From Adiantum capillus-veneris (lineage: Eukaryota > Streptophyta > Polypodiopsida > Polypodiales > Pteridaceae): a stretch of 64,000 bases of DNA. Shown piece after piece: positions 28,143-39,910 of the stretch. The DNA is taken from assembly GCA_014529385.2 (NCBI GenBank), contig CM043942.1:22838991-22902990 (forward strand), in the 5' to 3' direction. Both the position numbers and the translations under genes were made by a program. A model generated the notes under the pieces. The model ran no database searches. It saw nothing but the letters and a program-made list of their open reading frames with translations, and was not told the DNA's origin. The stretch's first letter is position 1, and each line of letters begins with the position of its first letter.

Positions 28143-29211
28143 TGTCACGTGACACATCCAACCCTATGTGTCCGTGGACAAGCTACAGCATGATCAGGGT
28201 TCAGTCAGTCCAGTCAATCTAGATTAGAAGTGATCTGGCACTTTTGTGAGTCTATTCGTAGACCGTGCATACCCAGTCACTAAGTGTAGATGCGTATCCT
28301 CTGGTTGCACACAGCATGATCATCAGTATTCCCATCAAAATCCATTAGAATCAGTTAGGGGATTTTTCCAATGCATTTAGCTTATTTTCCCTATTTTTGA
28401 CATTTTTCACTTATTATTTTTAAGTGACTTTCCAACAAAAGTAGGTAGGGCAATTTTGCTAAGTTTGTATATAAGCAAACCCAAGTTAGCACTTTCTGGC
28501 AGAAGAGGCAGCAGGAGCTTCTCGCTGAATAGGCACCTTCTCAGCAGGAACCCCCATCAGCACCCTTGGCATTTTTGGTCTCCATCCTTGCCACAGATAC
28601 CCCAGCGTTTTCCAGATTGCATTAGCGTTTTTGGATTTCATCAGCAGCTACAGAGCAGCCTCAGCGTTTTTGGTTTTCAGCCCTTATCGCAGCAGATGCA
28701 GCAGCGTTTTCAGCTTTGAAGACGGTAGCAGATTCAGCCCTAGTTGGTTGCAGAAGACCCCCATTTTCAGCCCATAAAAACGCAGCCAAAACAGTCATTT
28801 TCAGCCACGGAAACAGCCCCGAAATTCAGCAGATAGAAGACCACAGATTTCAGCCCTAAAGTAGTCGTCGTCATCACCGTGGTCGTCATCGGCATAGTCC
28901 CAAGTTGCATCAGTCCATTGCATACGCATTGTACCACTTTGTGCAATCAAAAGTAGACCACTCTCGCCGACGAGAGTGGGGCCTTCGGAGGAGGGTTTCA
29001 CAACGTCTCTGGTGTCGTATCTCTCTTCTCTCTCTATCTCTCAATCTCATACACTTGCACGCACAGTGTCCATTCACTTTGTTTGTGATCATAGCATTCT
29101 CTCATTAAGAACGGAAGGCTCTACCTTCCATAAGAACAAAAGGAACCTTGAGCACAGTTCGGAGCACTCATCTTGAGCAAAGTGCAAACATTCATTCTGC
29201 TGCACCTAACA
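28143..29211 (+). repeat. 3' LTR of copy C
   Basis: It is 1,069 bp, the same length as the 5' LTR, with only scattered substitutions. It ends CTGCACCTAACA, after which gypsy protease coding sequence starts without a gap. Confidence 0.92.
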
Positions 29212-30750
29212 GACCAGCTGACTCAGATGATAAAGAAGACCAGAAAGGCAAGAAGCCTAAACCCACGACAGGTTTGGTGCTAGACATGGTGGGTGACAGG
29301 CCCAATACAGATGCCAGTGAGTTATGCAGGACATGGGGTAAAGTTAGGGATCAGACGACGCTCAACTTCTTTGATCCAGGTGCCAAAGCCAACTTTATCT
29401 CACCAGAGTTAGCTATGAAGCTGGGCATGAGAGCTGAAGAGATGGGGTACACAGCACAGGCAGGGTTGGCATGTCCTGGCCACTCAGAGTGTGTTACTTC
29501 CATCATTGGAAAGCTGCGTTTGCATATTCAGTCGTATGTGGACACAGAAGAGTTCTATATCATGCCGCTGGAAGGATGTGATGCCTTGTTGGGGATCCCG
29601 TGGATGTTCGGAGTGCATGGAGTCTTGGATGCCTACAACAAAAAGATCACTGTACAGCATAGGGGCAAAACTCACATCTTGGATGTAAAGCTAAAAGGAG
29701 AGTCAGTCCCTATTGTATCTGCTTCTGCTATCACTTTTGTAATAAAGAATCATCTTTCTGTGTACTTGATTTTTGCACGTGATGTCTCAGATAGTGATCA
29801 GTCATATTTATCTGTGTTAGATAAAGAAAGGTCAGCATTTTTGCAAAAGTTTAGTGAGTGTGTTTCTGATTCATTACCGTCGCAATTGCCGCCAGAGAGA
29901 CCCGAGGACCATCGGATAGATTTGGTGCCAGGGTGTAGCCCACCAAATAGACCTCCCTACAGGGTTAGTGCGGCGCAGTAGAAAGAGATTATGAGCCAGG
30001 TTGAGGAGTTATTAGAGAAGGGGCTGATTCAGCCTAGTTCTTCCCACTTTTGCTCCCCAATGCTCCTAGTGTAGAAGAAGGATGGAAAATGACGCATGTG
30101 TATTGATTATCGTGCGTTGAATAAGAATACCATAAAAAATAGGTTTCCTATTCCTCGAATTGATGATATTCTCGATCGTTGAGAGGGTGTTGTAATTTTC
30201 AGCAGGATAGACCTTAAGAGTGGGTACCATCAGATTCGTATAAGGCCAGAGGATGTGCACAAGACTGCGTTTAGAATGACATTTGGTCTTTATGAGTTTC
30301 TAGTGATATGCCGTTTGGGCTAACAAATGCTCTTGCCACACTCAACAGAATGATGGACCGGATTTTCCGCTCGCATCAACAGTTTGTTAGGACGTTCTTC
30401 GATGACATGATAGTCTATTCGAAGAATGAAGAGGAGCATAGGCGTCACTTGACCATTGTGTTCGAAGAGCTGCGCAGTCTCACAGGCTACTTGTCAATCC
30501 TAAGAAAAGTGATTTCTTCCTAGAAGAGATCCACTTTCTTGGCCACATAGTCTCAAAGGATGGTGTCAGAATGGATCCCGCAAAGGTCGAAGCTATTAAG
30601 ACATGGCCAGACTTGAAGACTGTGCACGATGTCAGAAGCTTCTTGAAATTGTGTTCCTACTATAGAAGGTTTATCAGAAATTTTGCAGAAATAGCATCGT
30701 CTCTTCACGCTTTGCAAAAGAAAGAGATCACTTTCAAATGGACCCAAAAA
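29212..30750 (+). pseudogene. Chromovirus-like Ty3/gypsy protease and reverse transcriptase, broken
   Basis: Coding sequence starts right at the LTR end. Protease: LNFFDPGAKANFISPELAMK, with DPG in place of DSG/DTG, then GCDALLGIPWMFG. Reverse transcriptase: a stop after VSAAQ, a stop in the PMLLV-KKDGK region, another after ILDR, and a frame change near 30,300. Recognisable blocks are [44 protein letters not shown] (catalytic FFDD), FLGHIVSKDGVRMDPAKVEA and CSYYRRFIRNFAEIASSLHA. It stops in the connection domain (FKWTQK), where an LTR fragment takes over. Gag, the rest of RNase H and the integrase core are missing. The integrase C-terminal end resumes at 31,201. Confidence 0.9.
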
Positions 30751-31200
30751 GACCCACAGAAACAGCCCCCCAAATCAGCGTTTTTGGACTTGTAGCAGAT
30801 TTCAGCCCATAGCGTTTTTGGACAGCAGTAGAAGATTGCAGATTTCAGCCCTAGTGTCGGCCTCGTCATCCCCGTCGTCGTCGTCAACATAGCCTAGACT
30901 TGCATCAATCACTTGCATTTAGTTGTACCAGTTTGTGCAATCTTAAGTAGACCACTCTCGTCGACGAGAGTGGGGCCTTCGGAGGAGGGTTTTACGTCTG
31001 GTGTCGTATCTCTCTTCTCTCTCTATCTCTCAGTCTCATACACTTGCACGCACAGTGTCCATTCACTTTGTTTGTGATCATAGCATCCTCTCATTAAGAA
31101 CGGAAGGCTCTACCTTCTATAAGCACAAAAGGAACCTTGAGCACAGTTCGGAGCACTCATCTTGAGCAAAGCGCAAACATTCATTCCGTTGCACCTAACA
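30751..31200 (+). repeat. 3'-terminal LTR fragment of the AGCGTTTT family (copy D)
   Basis: From about 30,751 the DNA matches the last 440 bp of the short-type LTR: hairpin 1 with arms CCACTCTCG and CGAGAGTGG near 30,952-30,974, hairpin 2 near 31,100-31,118, and the end TTGCACCTAACA at 31,200. The left edge lies inside gypsy coding sequence. It replaces roughly the RNase H to integrase core segment of the gypsy element. Confidence 0.85.
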
Positions 31201-31895
31201 GTTGAAGGTGGCAAAAAGGTTCCTCCCATTTTGCATACAAAGGACAAGATTTGCGAGGCAGATCGATATGTTGAGAACATGGATGAAATGTACAAGAAAA
31301 TTAAAGTTGCCTTAGAGAAGACTCGGGCAAAACAGAGAAAGGATGCTGATCGTCACCGTCGTTAATTGCTATTATCACCTAGTGATTGGGTTCTGTTAAG
31401 GTTCGAAAAGAAGATGAACGGCAAGGAACGGCTGTTTCCTAAGCTCAGCATGCGTTACTATGGGCCTTTTCAAGTGCTTGACAAGATCAGCGATGTGGCT
31501 TATAGGCTGAAATTGCCTAATGCGTGGAAGATTCATAATGCGTTTCACGTGAGTCTACTAAGACCCTTCATGGGCGATGTGCCAGAAGATATGCCAGATG
31601 AGGATCAGCCAGAAGTTGAGGAACTTGATGAGATCCTAGTACTCGAGTAAGTTTTGGCACATAAGGACAGAAAATTAAAGGACAGGTTGCAAGAAGTTAT
31701 TTGGTGAATTTCAAGAACTATCGGCCTATGGATGCAAAGTGGATGGAAGAGCATGAACTGTCAGAGTTACCAAATGTATTGCAGCTTTACCTTGAAGCCT
31801 TTGGGTTACAACCTACCTATGCCCCAACCCAACGTGTGCAAAGGAGGGGTAATGATAGAGCTAGTACATCAAATGTACATATGAATTCAGTGTAA
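31201..31895 (+). pseudogene. Chromovirus integrase C-terminus and chromodomain remnant
   Basis: Three open pieces lie in close order. The first has MDEMYKKIKVALEKTRAKQR, the end of the integrase core, then a TAA. The second (31366-31650) is the GPY/F-like module: WVLLRFEKKMNGKERLFPKL, YYGPFQVLDKISDVAYRLKL, HNAFHVSLLRPF. The third (about 31640-31895) reads HKDRKLKDRLQE and VNFKNYRPMDAKWMEEHEL, a chromodomain-like segment, with a stop before it. This identifies the element as a chromovirus-type gypsy, unlike the 13.4-kb element. Confidence 0.85.
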
Positions 31896-32051
31896 TAGAT
31901 GGAAATGACAAAAGTATGAAGGTCTCATTAAGTCATTTGTATCTATGTGTTATGACCTTTCTTGCGGATACATGCGATGATAAAAGAGTGTTGTTAGCAC
32001 AAGATCATCATTGGTGTGTATTGATGGTATGGAATCGAGGACGTTTGCGAT

Positions 32052-32066
32052 TTCAAGAGGGGGGTA
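32052..32066 (+). promoter_or_regulatory. Polypurine tract of the chromovirus-like element
   Basis: TTCAAGAGGGGGGTA is followed by TGTCACGAGG, the likely LTR start. Confidence 0.75.
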
Positions 32067-33475
32067 TGTCACGAGGACGTGGCAGCTGTTAACTATGTCA
32101 CGAGAACTTGGCAACTGCTAACCTTAGTTGTTGGTTTCTTTCCAATGATTTTTGTTTTATTTTTGAGACCCTCTTTTTGAAGTAGCAAACGGCCAGACAT
32201 TGTATGGCCAATGTGAACAATAGTTTCACCTGCAGACGGAAAGTGGTCGACACTGGAATTCGTATAGTAAGAGGATGTCTAGGCTCAGAGCAAGATCATG
32301 TAGGTCCCCTCGTCGCACTTGCAAGTTGGTGGATACTAGGAAGTGAACTCAATAAGGGCATAAAGTCAAGGTGGGACTATTAATAGAAAGTATCCGACAG
32401 TTGGGCCACGTTGCACTTTTGGATGCGGTCCCAATGAGGATGGATGGTCAGAAGGCTAGTGGGAGCCCAACGGAAGCATCTCCTAAAATTTAGGGAATTG
32501 CTATTTTGGGCCTTGAAATGTGTTCACGTCATTACCTCCGGTATGACTAGGAGAACATTGTACAACTCTGCCGCGAAGTCAACCGAGCAACCAATCAAGA
32601 GATTTTTAGGCGGCAAACCCGAAACGGGAAAATGCTTGTAAATGCGCCAAGTGGCACATTTCTGTGCACTTGACTCACAAAGGAAGAGGTAGCGCTGAAA
32701 TTTAAGCTGGGAGAGGCCTCATTATGCAAACTGCCACAGGTTAAGAGATATGGAATTCTTCCTTTCCCTGCATGTACAGTGGTGCCAGGAGTGATGCCTT
32801 GCACGCTACACACTGCTCTCTCTCTCTCTCTTACGTGCAGTTATGTGATGCCCCACAAGAGGGCTTTTCATTTGACTGATGTACAGTTGTGTGGGTTCAT
32901 GCACAATTGCCGAGGCAAGAGCCTCTTGCACAGGTACTAGGTTAGCTAGTGGCTAATCCCCCGCAGGTACAGGTGAATTCGGAGAGGTTTCATGTGAGAA
33001 ATCTTGTCCGATTCAAAGGGCAAGTAGCCCTACAGGTGTGGGAGCTCGAGGTCATGCTACAGATGCGACCGGCACGCAAAACGGAGCCCATAACAGGGAA
33101 TTACAGCTTGCTGTGTATTTTTTCAGGTTTAGGGTTTCGGCCCTAAACGGTCCCTAATACCCCAGGAGGTTCGTGGACGCGAGGGGACCGCTATAGAGGT
33201 GATCTGGTGCATTTTCGGGGCAGAAAACAGAGAATTCAGCGTGCTGCAGATTCTCGCCAGGTTTTGCAAAGTGTCCGTATGCGTGGGGAAAGTCATCTAT
33301 TGCGTGGGGATACTGACTGTGAAGCGTCCTAGTACAGTTATGTTGCAGAAATCGGGCGAGAACAGGTGTTTCTCAGCCTGGATTATGCGGGGTAGCTCGT
33401 AGGAGATCACACGTTTTATTCCCTCTGTTAAAGAACAAAGAAATACCGGAAGGGGCGCCAATTTTGGGGCCTACA
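32067..33475 (+). repeat. Probable 3' LTR of the chromovirus-like element
   Basis: It starts TGTCACGAGGACGTGG after the polypurine tract. The first 29 bp are repeated in diverged form at 32096. The right end is set at CCTACA (33475) by the CA rule only, as no second LTR is present for comparison. It has no ORF of interest. CT repeats occur at about 32817-32830. Confidence 0.5.
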
Positions 33476-33632
33476 GGTTGTCGGCGTCTGCTCGGAGCAT
33501 TCTAGCTTCCGAGCCGTGTGTGTGCTTAAGTGTTAATTCCCGTCACAGGTTTCCTTCGCACGTTCTCTGTGTGTGTGTCTAAAGTAAAGAATTTCAGGTA
33601 AAAGCCAACGTCTACCGCCCCATGTTCCGGTT

Positions 33633-33661
33633 TCACTTAGTGAGAGCATCAACAAGGTTAT
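33633..33661 (-). pseudogene. Last codons of the copia polyprotein, cut off by a solo LTR
   Basis: The minus strand reads QDNLVDALTK then TGA, the standard end of copia RNase H. The preceding residues (HARTKHIDIRYQFIRQVLDD to KNKTQ) lie 2.4 kb away beyond 36,034. The split falls exactly at the CTTGG target duplication. Confidence 0.8.
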
Positions 33662-33666
33662 CTTGG

Positions 33667-36034
33667 TGTTAGGTGCAGTGGAATGAATGATGAACTTTGC
33701 TCAAGATGAGTGCTCCAAACTGTGCTCAAGGGTTCCTTTAATTTAAGGAAGGGAGAGCCTTCCGTTCTTAATGAGAGAGTGCAATGGACACTAACAAAGT
33801 GAATGGACATTGTGCGTGAAAGTGCATGAGAGTGAGAGATAGAGAGAGAAGAGAATACGACACCAGACGTCACGTGACACATCCAACCCTATGTGTCCGT
33901 GGACAAGCTACAGCATGATCAGGGTTCAGTTAGTCCAGTCAGTCTAGAATAGGAAGTGGTCTGGCACTTTTTGTGAGTCTATTCGTAGACCGTGCATGCC
34001 CAGTTACTTAGCATAGATGCATATCCTCCGGTTGCACACAGCATGATCATCAGTATTCCCTTCAGAATCCATTAGATTTAGTCAAGGGAATTTTCCAGTG
34101 CATTTAGCCTATTTTCCCCATTTTTTGGTATTTTTCACTTATTATTTGTAAGTGACTTTCCAACAAAAGTAGGTAGGGCAATTTTGCTAAGTTAATATAT
34201 AAGCAAACCCAAGTTAGCACTTTTTGGCAGAAGAGGCAGCAGGAGCACATGCTCAACAGGCACCTTCTCAGCAAGAACCCGCAGAACCCCCAGCACCCTT
34301 GGCGTTTTTACTCTCCATCCTCGCCACAGTTACCCCAGCGTTTTCCAGTTTGCATGGCGCCAGCACTCCCCCTAGATTCTTGGCGTTTTCAGTAGCAGAT
34401 CGCCATAGCATTTTCAGTTTCCTAGCGTTTGCAGATTCCCCATCATCGCCAACTTTTTCTCAGCCGTAGCGTTTTTGCTAGCGTTAGCAGTCAAATCTGC
34501 GTTTTTGGTTTAGCCCTTACCGCATCAGATGGTCAGCGTTTTCAGCCCTATTGGACAGGAGCAGATTCAGCCCTAGTTGGTTGCAGAAGACCCCCATTTT
34601 CAGCCATAGAAAACGCAGCCAAAACAGTCATTTTCAGCCATTGAAACAGCCCCGAAATTCAGCAGATAGAAGACCACAGATTTCAGCCCTAAAGTCATCG
34701 TCCTCATCACCGTCGTCGTCATCGGCATAGTCCCAGATTGCATCAGTCCATTGCATCATCATTGTACCACTTTGTGCAATCATAAGTAGACCACTCTCGC
34801 CGACGAGAGTGGGGCCTTCAGAGGAGGGTTTTACAACGTCTCTGGTGTCGTATCTCTCTTCTCTCTCTATCTCTCAGTCTCATACACTTGCACACACAGT
34901 GTCCATTCACTTTGTTTGTGATCATAGCATTCTCTCATTAAGAACGGAAGGCTCTCCCTTTCATAAGAACTAAAAGGAACCCTTGAGCACAGTTCGGAGC
35001 ACTCATCTTGAGCAAAGCGCAAGCATTCATTCCGCTGCACCTAAAACCAGAGATGTTGTAAAACCCTCCTCCGAAGGCCCCACTCTCGATGGCGAGAGTG
35101 GTCTACTATTGATTGCACAACCGGTACAAGACTCTGACGTACTTGAGAACTGTGATGCAATGTGCAACTAGGGTGATGTCGACGGCGACGACTTGGCTCT
35201 CTATTCGGCTGAAAATGGTGTTGAAGTAACCGCTGAATTGGCTGGATGCTGTGGCTGCAAAAACGCTATCTGGTGGTATTCTGAATGCAGCTGAAATCCA
35301 CTGCGGTACTGCTGTCCAAAGACGCTATGAGTGGCTGAAAACTGCTGCTTCAAACACTGAAATGGCAAGCCCAAAAACGCTGGTTTAGGTTGCCAAAAAA
35401 CGTTGAATCAATGCTGTGGAAAAACGCTGGCGGTGGTTGGGAATCTGCTGATGCAATGATGCGATTGGAGACTCCAATGCAAGGCTAGGAAACACTGTAT
35501 GCAGAGGCTATGTTCTTGCTGAATTTGCTGGTTATAAGCGCTGTCTGAGATCGCCGGATAGGCTGAATAAAACACTGATGAAGCTTGGGAGAAAACGCCA
35601 GCCAAGGGTGGGGGTCTTGCTGAGAGAGAGAGGGGGAACTTGTTGCACTTATGCCTGTGTTCTCCTTGCTCTTCTGCCCAATAGTGCTAGCCTAGGTTTG
35701 CTTATATATTATCTTACCCAATTTGCCCTACTCTGTTCCCAACAAAAGTCATTTAAAATAATAACGGAAAAATGTCAAAAAATAGGGAAATTAGGTTTAA
35801 TGCACTAGAAAATGCTCTTGATGGATTCTGTTGGATTCTGATGGTAATGCTGATGATCATGCTATGTGCAACTAGAGGATATGCATCTACTCTAAGTGCC
35901 TGGGCATGCACGGTCTGCGAACAGACTCACAAAAGTGCCAGAACACTTCCTAAGCTAGACTGATTGGACTGAGTGAACCCTTGTCATGCTGTAGCTTGTC
36001 CACGGACACATAGGGTTGGATGTGTCATGTGACA
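33667..36034 (-). repeat. Solo LTR of the AGCGTTTT family (copy E/G), TSD CTTGG, itself interrupted
   Basis: Left part 33667-33867 starts TGTTAGGTGCAGTGG. Right part 35052-36034 ends GGATGTGTCATGTGACA. Flanks are CTTGG at 33662-33666 and CTTGG at 36035-36039, a perfect 5-bp target duplication. With the nested LTR removed its length is about 1.18 kb. It interrupts the copia RNase H coding sequence. Confidence 0.92.
33868..35046 (+). repeat. Solo LTR of the AGCGTTTT family (copy F), TSD CCAGA, nested in copy E/G
   Basis: It is 1,179 bp, from CGTCACGTGACACATCC to CTGCACCTAAAA. Compared with the family ends (TG...CA) it has T to C at base 1 and C to A at the second-last base. CCAGA flanks it on both sides (33863-33867 and 35047-35051). 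It lies in the opposite orientation to the LTR that contains it. Confidence 0.93.
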
Positions 36035-36039
36035 CTTGG

Positions 36040-37159
36040 GTTTTGTTCTTAGTCAATGTGACAAGACCATCATCCAAGACTTGTCGTATGAACTGGTACC
36101 GTATATCTATGTGTTTGGTACGTGCATGAAACGTGGCATTCTTAGCCATATATACTGCACTCTAGCTATCACAACCAAGCACTGGAGCACGAGCATGAAG
36201 ATCAAAATCTTCAATCTCTGCAGCACTTAGTGCCACAATTTTCTGTAGTCTTGAACACCAAGAAATAGCCCCACCACCAAGAGTGAAGACATACCCACTG
36301 GTGAATTTCCGAGTGTCAAGATCTCCTGCCATGTCTGAATCACAAAATCCCCGCAATTCCAATGTACCCTTTCCATAGCATATACATTTCTCGTGTACCT
36401 TTTAAGTACCGAAAAATGCATTTCACTGCTTCCCAATGTGGTTTGCCAGGATTAGACATAAATGTACTGGCAACACCCATTGCACGAGAAATGTTAGGCC
36501 GTGTGGCAACCATGGCATACATAAAAGATCCACAAGCTGATGCATAAAGTATACCCTTGATAGCCTTTGCAGCTACATCATCTTTGGGACAATTAGCTTT
36601 GCTAAGCTGCGGTTAAGGCACACCAAGAGGCTTAGCATCAGCCATATTAAACCTTTCAAGTACTTTGTGAATGTACTTGTCTTGAGAGAGAAATAACAAG
36701 CGTTCTTCTCTATCTCTTCTAATTTGCATGTCCAAAATGTGTTAGCTGTCCCCAACCTTTTATTTATAACCCTTGGCAACAAACCGTGCTTTGTACTTGG
36801 GCTCCCTGTTAATACATTTCACTTTGTAAACCCATTTGTTAGGGATAACTTTCCTACCCTAAGACAAAGGTATATGCTTCCATGTATCATTTGTATATAG
36901 AGAATTCATCTCGTTTTGCATAGCAAGCTCCCACTTACTCTTGTTCACACATGATTGTGCCTCTTCATATGTCAGAGGCTCATTTTCATCTTTCAACAAA
37001 ATGCAATCCAAAGATGGTTGAAACCTTTGTGGGTGTCTTCTGACACGTGGTTCATGTTTTGTGGCAATGGGCCTACATCCTTAGGAATGTGCATACCATC
37101 ATTAAGTGGCTGATTTTCAACATTTCCTTGCTGTTGTAATCTATTTTCAGCATGCTTTT
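36040..37159 (-). pseudogene. Copia reverse transcriptase and RNase H fragments, catalytic core deleted
   Basis: RNase H: GFCDSDMAGDLDTRKFTSGY, ISWCSRLQKIVALSAAE, then KNATFHARTKHIDIRYQFIR after a frame break. Reverse transcriptase N-terminal part: NKWVYKVKCINREPKYKARF and VAKGYK, followed directly by a piece from the C-terminal part (SQDKYIHKVLERFNMADAKP) near 36,730. The segment between them, which should hold AFLNG and YVDD, is missing. Near 36,990-37,150 is the acidic linker before reverse transcriptase. Confidence 0.8.
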
Positions 37160-37666
37160 TGTCACAAGACGGGCACCACATGCCAACGGAAAAGAACAGA
37201 CTGAACAACTTTAAGCACTTGAATAACAATTGAATCGAAAGAGAGACGACACGGGGAGTGGCGAAGTTCCATCCCAGAGAGTATTGGCCCCAAACCTTGG
37301 CGTCCCTTTCGGTATTTCTTTATATTACTTGAACTCAGTACAATGCCGGTACTCCACCCTCTGCACCTGCGTAGTGAAGCATGCCAGAGAATGAGCCCTC
37401 TGCACATATTTAAAGGCCCTTGCCCTCGAAAGGAGTTACATGAAAAGCAGTAAACTCAAAAGCATCTAGTCCAAAATTTGCAAGCGCAAAAGCAGGAAAA
37501 TCCGTACAACTGTGCCACGTCAGCAGCCAACGTAAAACGCGGAAATCCATACAATCTACCACGTCAACAGCAAGCGTAAAATCCGGAATCCTGTACAATC
37601 TGCCACGTCAACAGCCAACATAAAATCGGGAATTCTGTACAAGATGCCACGTCATCATCTTCTACG

Positions 37667-37706
<40 letters not shown>

Positions 37707-37836
37707 TGCTTTACTTTGGGCCCCATCAGATGGATCTTCGCTGCTTCTGTTGCTTCTCTTAGGGTTTAGGCCCCTCGGTCGGGATATGCAAGTTGGCTCA
37801 GTTCTTCAGTGGCTTGACACGTCAGCAATTTGTGAC
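37160..37836 (-). repeat. 3' LTR of the nested non-autonomous element
   Basis: It is 677 bp and matches 39293-39910 along its length. It contains a 26-bp GT repeat (about 37673-37702) that is much shorter in the other LTR, and three related units with GTCAACAGCCAACGTAAAA-type sequence. Confidence 0.85.
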
Positions 37837-37848
37837 ATCCCCCCTTCT
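37837..37848 (-). promoter_or_regulatory. Polypurine tract of the nested element
   Basis: Minus strand AAGAAGGGGGGA abuts the 3' LTR start TGTCACAAATTGC. Confidence 0.75.
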
Positions 37849-38272
37849 TGAAAGAAAGTAATCGTCTGCGATTACAACATATCTGCAAAATAACTCAAGT
37901 TAGCTCAAAAATTTCCGAGGGATAATCAATTTTCTCATTCCAAATCGAAGCTCTTGATTTCCTGGGTCGTTGGCTTCCGAAAAGAATCTCATCCAATAAG
38001 GAGTCTCATTCCATATCGGAACTCTTGATATCTTGGGTCGTTGATTCCCAGAAGTATCTCATCCAATAAGGAATATTCAGTGGTTGGCACATCACAATGC
38101 AACACAAATGCTCAGATATGCATGTTACAAGACACAATGAACAGTGCCGTTGAACACTCCTCTGAGACAAACGATCTGCGGTATGAAGCTGCTCAATGAC
38201 TACCCTTGTCACTCCCCCCGCAAATAACCTGAAAAGGTTTGGGCCATGAGCTCAGAGGATTGGTACAACCAA

Positions 38273-38415
38273 ACGCTCCCCAGACAACTTGTCTGCGTTG
38301 TTCGGAGGTTTTCTAGCATACAACGAAACGCTTCCCAGACATCCTGTCTGTGTCGTTCCGAGGTTTTCAAGCATACAACGAAGCGCTCCCCAGACATCCT
38401 GTCTGCGTCGTTCTA
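38273..38415 (+). repeat. 55-bp tandem repeat with internal hairpins
   Basis: Copies start at 38273, 38328 and 38383 (the last partial). Each has a CGCTCCCCAGACA-like start and an inverted repeat (CAGACA TCC TGTCTG in units 2 and 3), then GTTC(C/G)GAGGTTTTC and GCATACAACGAA. Confidence 0.85.
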
Positions 38416-38813
38416 ACATTCAGACAATAGCAAAACAACATTTCCCACTTTTCCACCTTGGAGTAAAATCACCAATCATTGAAACCAATATTAAAACCAG
38501 AGTCAAACAATTCAAATCGGCACCAAGACAGGTTCAAAACAGATACCATCCATTTCAAACAAATTTCAAACAGGATTACCAAACAAGTTTTCAAATAGAA
38601 CTCAAACTTAAAAAGCATTCTCGAGATCAGTGGAGCTCAAAAAGTCGACTGACTTTCCATCCTGAAACTTGCACCAAAAATTAATAAGGTCGTAGCCGAC
38701 CACAACATGGTTTATCAGCTCTTGGACAGACGGTCTTCCTCTGGCGGTAATGGTAGTCCCAAGAGATAGCAATCACACCGGACCTCCAAGGTTATCAGCT
38801 CGAGACGAGACAC

Positions 38814-39020
38814 CTACTGAGAGATGTCAAGAAATTTCAAGTTAAAATCTGCTAGGATTTCCATGGCAAGCATTTTAGGATACCCCACTCTGCCAGAAGT
38901 TTCACTCCGAAGGAAGATGTCAGAAACCATATGACTTCGGGTAAATTTTTTCTTGAAAGCTTGCAAAGTTCTTGGAGCATGTGGCTTGGTAACTATAGAC
39001 ATCCACCCATTGCATGGCAC
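38814..39020 (-). pseudogene. Gypsy-type gag relic of the nested element
   Basis: It contains MPCNGWMSIVTKPHAPRTLQ, then AFKKKFTRSHM and ILADFNLKFLDISQ, collinear with the gag at 3.3-4.1 kb (MQWWSSIATQPHAPRT, YSQRFLDVYL). Only about 68 codons are open. Confidence 0.65.
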
Positions 39021-39279
39021 TACCTCTGAGAAAAACGACAGCTTAAAGTTTTGATCCTTCTCTCCAAGTGATCTTTATGGTCTAGGCTCTGTAAGACATG
39101 AGCGATGCAAACGAGAGCGCGCACGATGCGCGATGAAGTAAGGGTGGGGGTGACTAATAAGTCTGGGGACGACCCACGATGATTCTTCAAATTCAATCCT
39201 AGTGAACTTTGGAAGCGCCACATTGCTCTGTCTTCTCTTTGGTGGGACTAGTATGCTTTCAGAAAAGCACACACTTGAA

Positions 39280-39291
39280 GCTCTCATACCA
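39280..39291 (-). promoter_or_regulatory. PBS of the nested element (initiator tRNA-Met, one mismatch)
   Basis: The minus strand reads TGGTATGAGAGC, one base after the LTR end. The standard sequence is TGGTATCAGAGC. Confidence 0.75.
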
Positions 39292-39292
39292 C

Positions 39293-39910
39293 TGTCACAA
39301 GACAGGCATCACGTGCGATCAGAAAAGAATAGACTGAACAACTTTAAGCACTTCAATAACAATTGAACTGAAAGAGAGACGACACGGGGAGTGTCAAAGT
39401 TCCACCCTAGAGAGTATTGGCCCCAAACCTTGGTGCCCCTTTCGGTATTTCTTTATATTACTTGAACTCGATACAATGCCGGTGCTCCACCCTCTCCACC
39501 TTCGTATTGAAGCATGTCAGAGAATGAGCCCTCTGCACATATTTAAAGGCCCTTGGCCTCGAAAGCAGTTACATGAAAAGCAATAAACTCAAAAGCATCT
39601 GGTCCAAAATCTGTCAGCACAAAAGTAGGAAAATCCGTACAGCTCTGCCACGTCAACAGCTAGCGTAAAACGTGGAATCCGTACAATTTGCCACGTCGGC
39701 AGCCAACGTAAAATCTGGAATTCTGTACAAGATGCCACATCATTATCTTCTATGCTTTTTGTATGTGTGTGTGGGTTGCTTTACTTTAGGTCCAATCGGA
39801 TGGATCTTCTGCTGCTGCTTCTATACTTGTCTTAGGGTTTAGGCCCCTCGGCCGCGATTTGAAGGTTGGCTCTGTTCTTGAGTGGCTTGACACGTCAGTA
39901 ATTTGTGACA
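39293..39910 (-). repeat. 5' LTR of the nested element
   Basis: It is 618 bp, from TGTCACAAGACAGGC to AATTTGTGACA. Confidence 0.85.

Larger units (their letters stand above)
25046..29211 (+). mobile_element. Complete AGCGTTTT-family non-autonomous LTR element, copy C
   Basis: Two LTRs of exactly 1,069 bp (25046-26114 and 28143-29211) both run from TGTCACGTGACACATCC to CTGCACCTAACA. The initiator-Met PBS, three ORFs and a polypurine tract lie between them. The flanks do not match (TATCC left, GACCA right), and the right flank is gypsy coding sequence while the left is not. The element therefore probably sits in a rearranged context, for example after recombination between two copies. Confidence 0.88.

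Noticed and set aside
25046-29211. Target duplication for copy C
   Set aside because: The flanks are TATCC and GACCA, which do not match, so no duplication is claimed.
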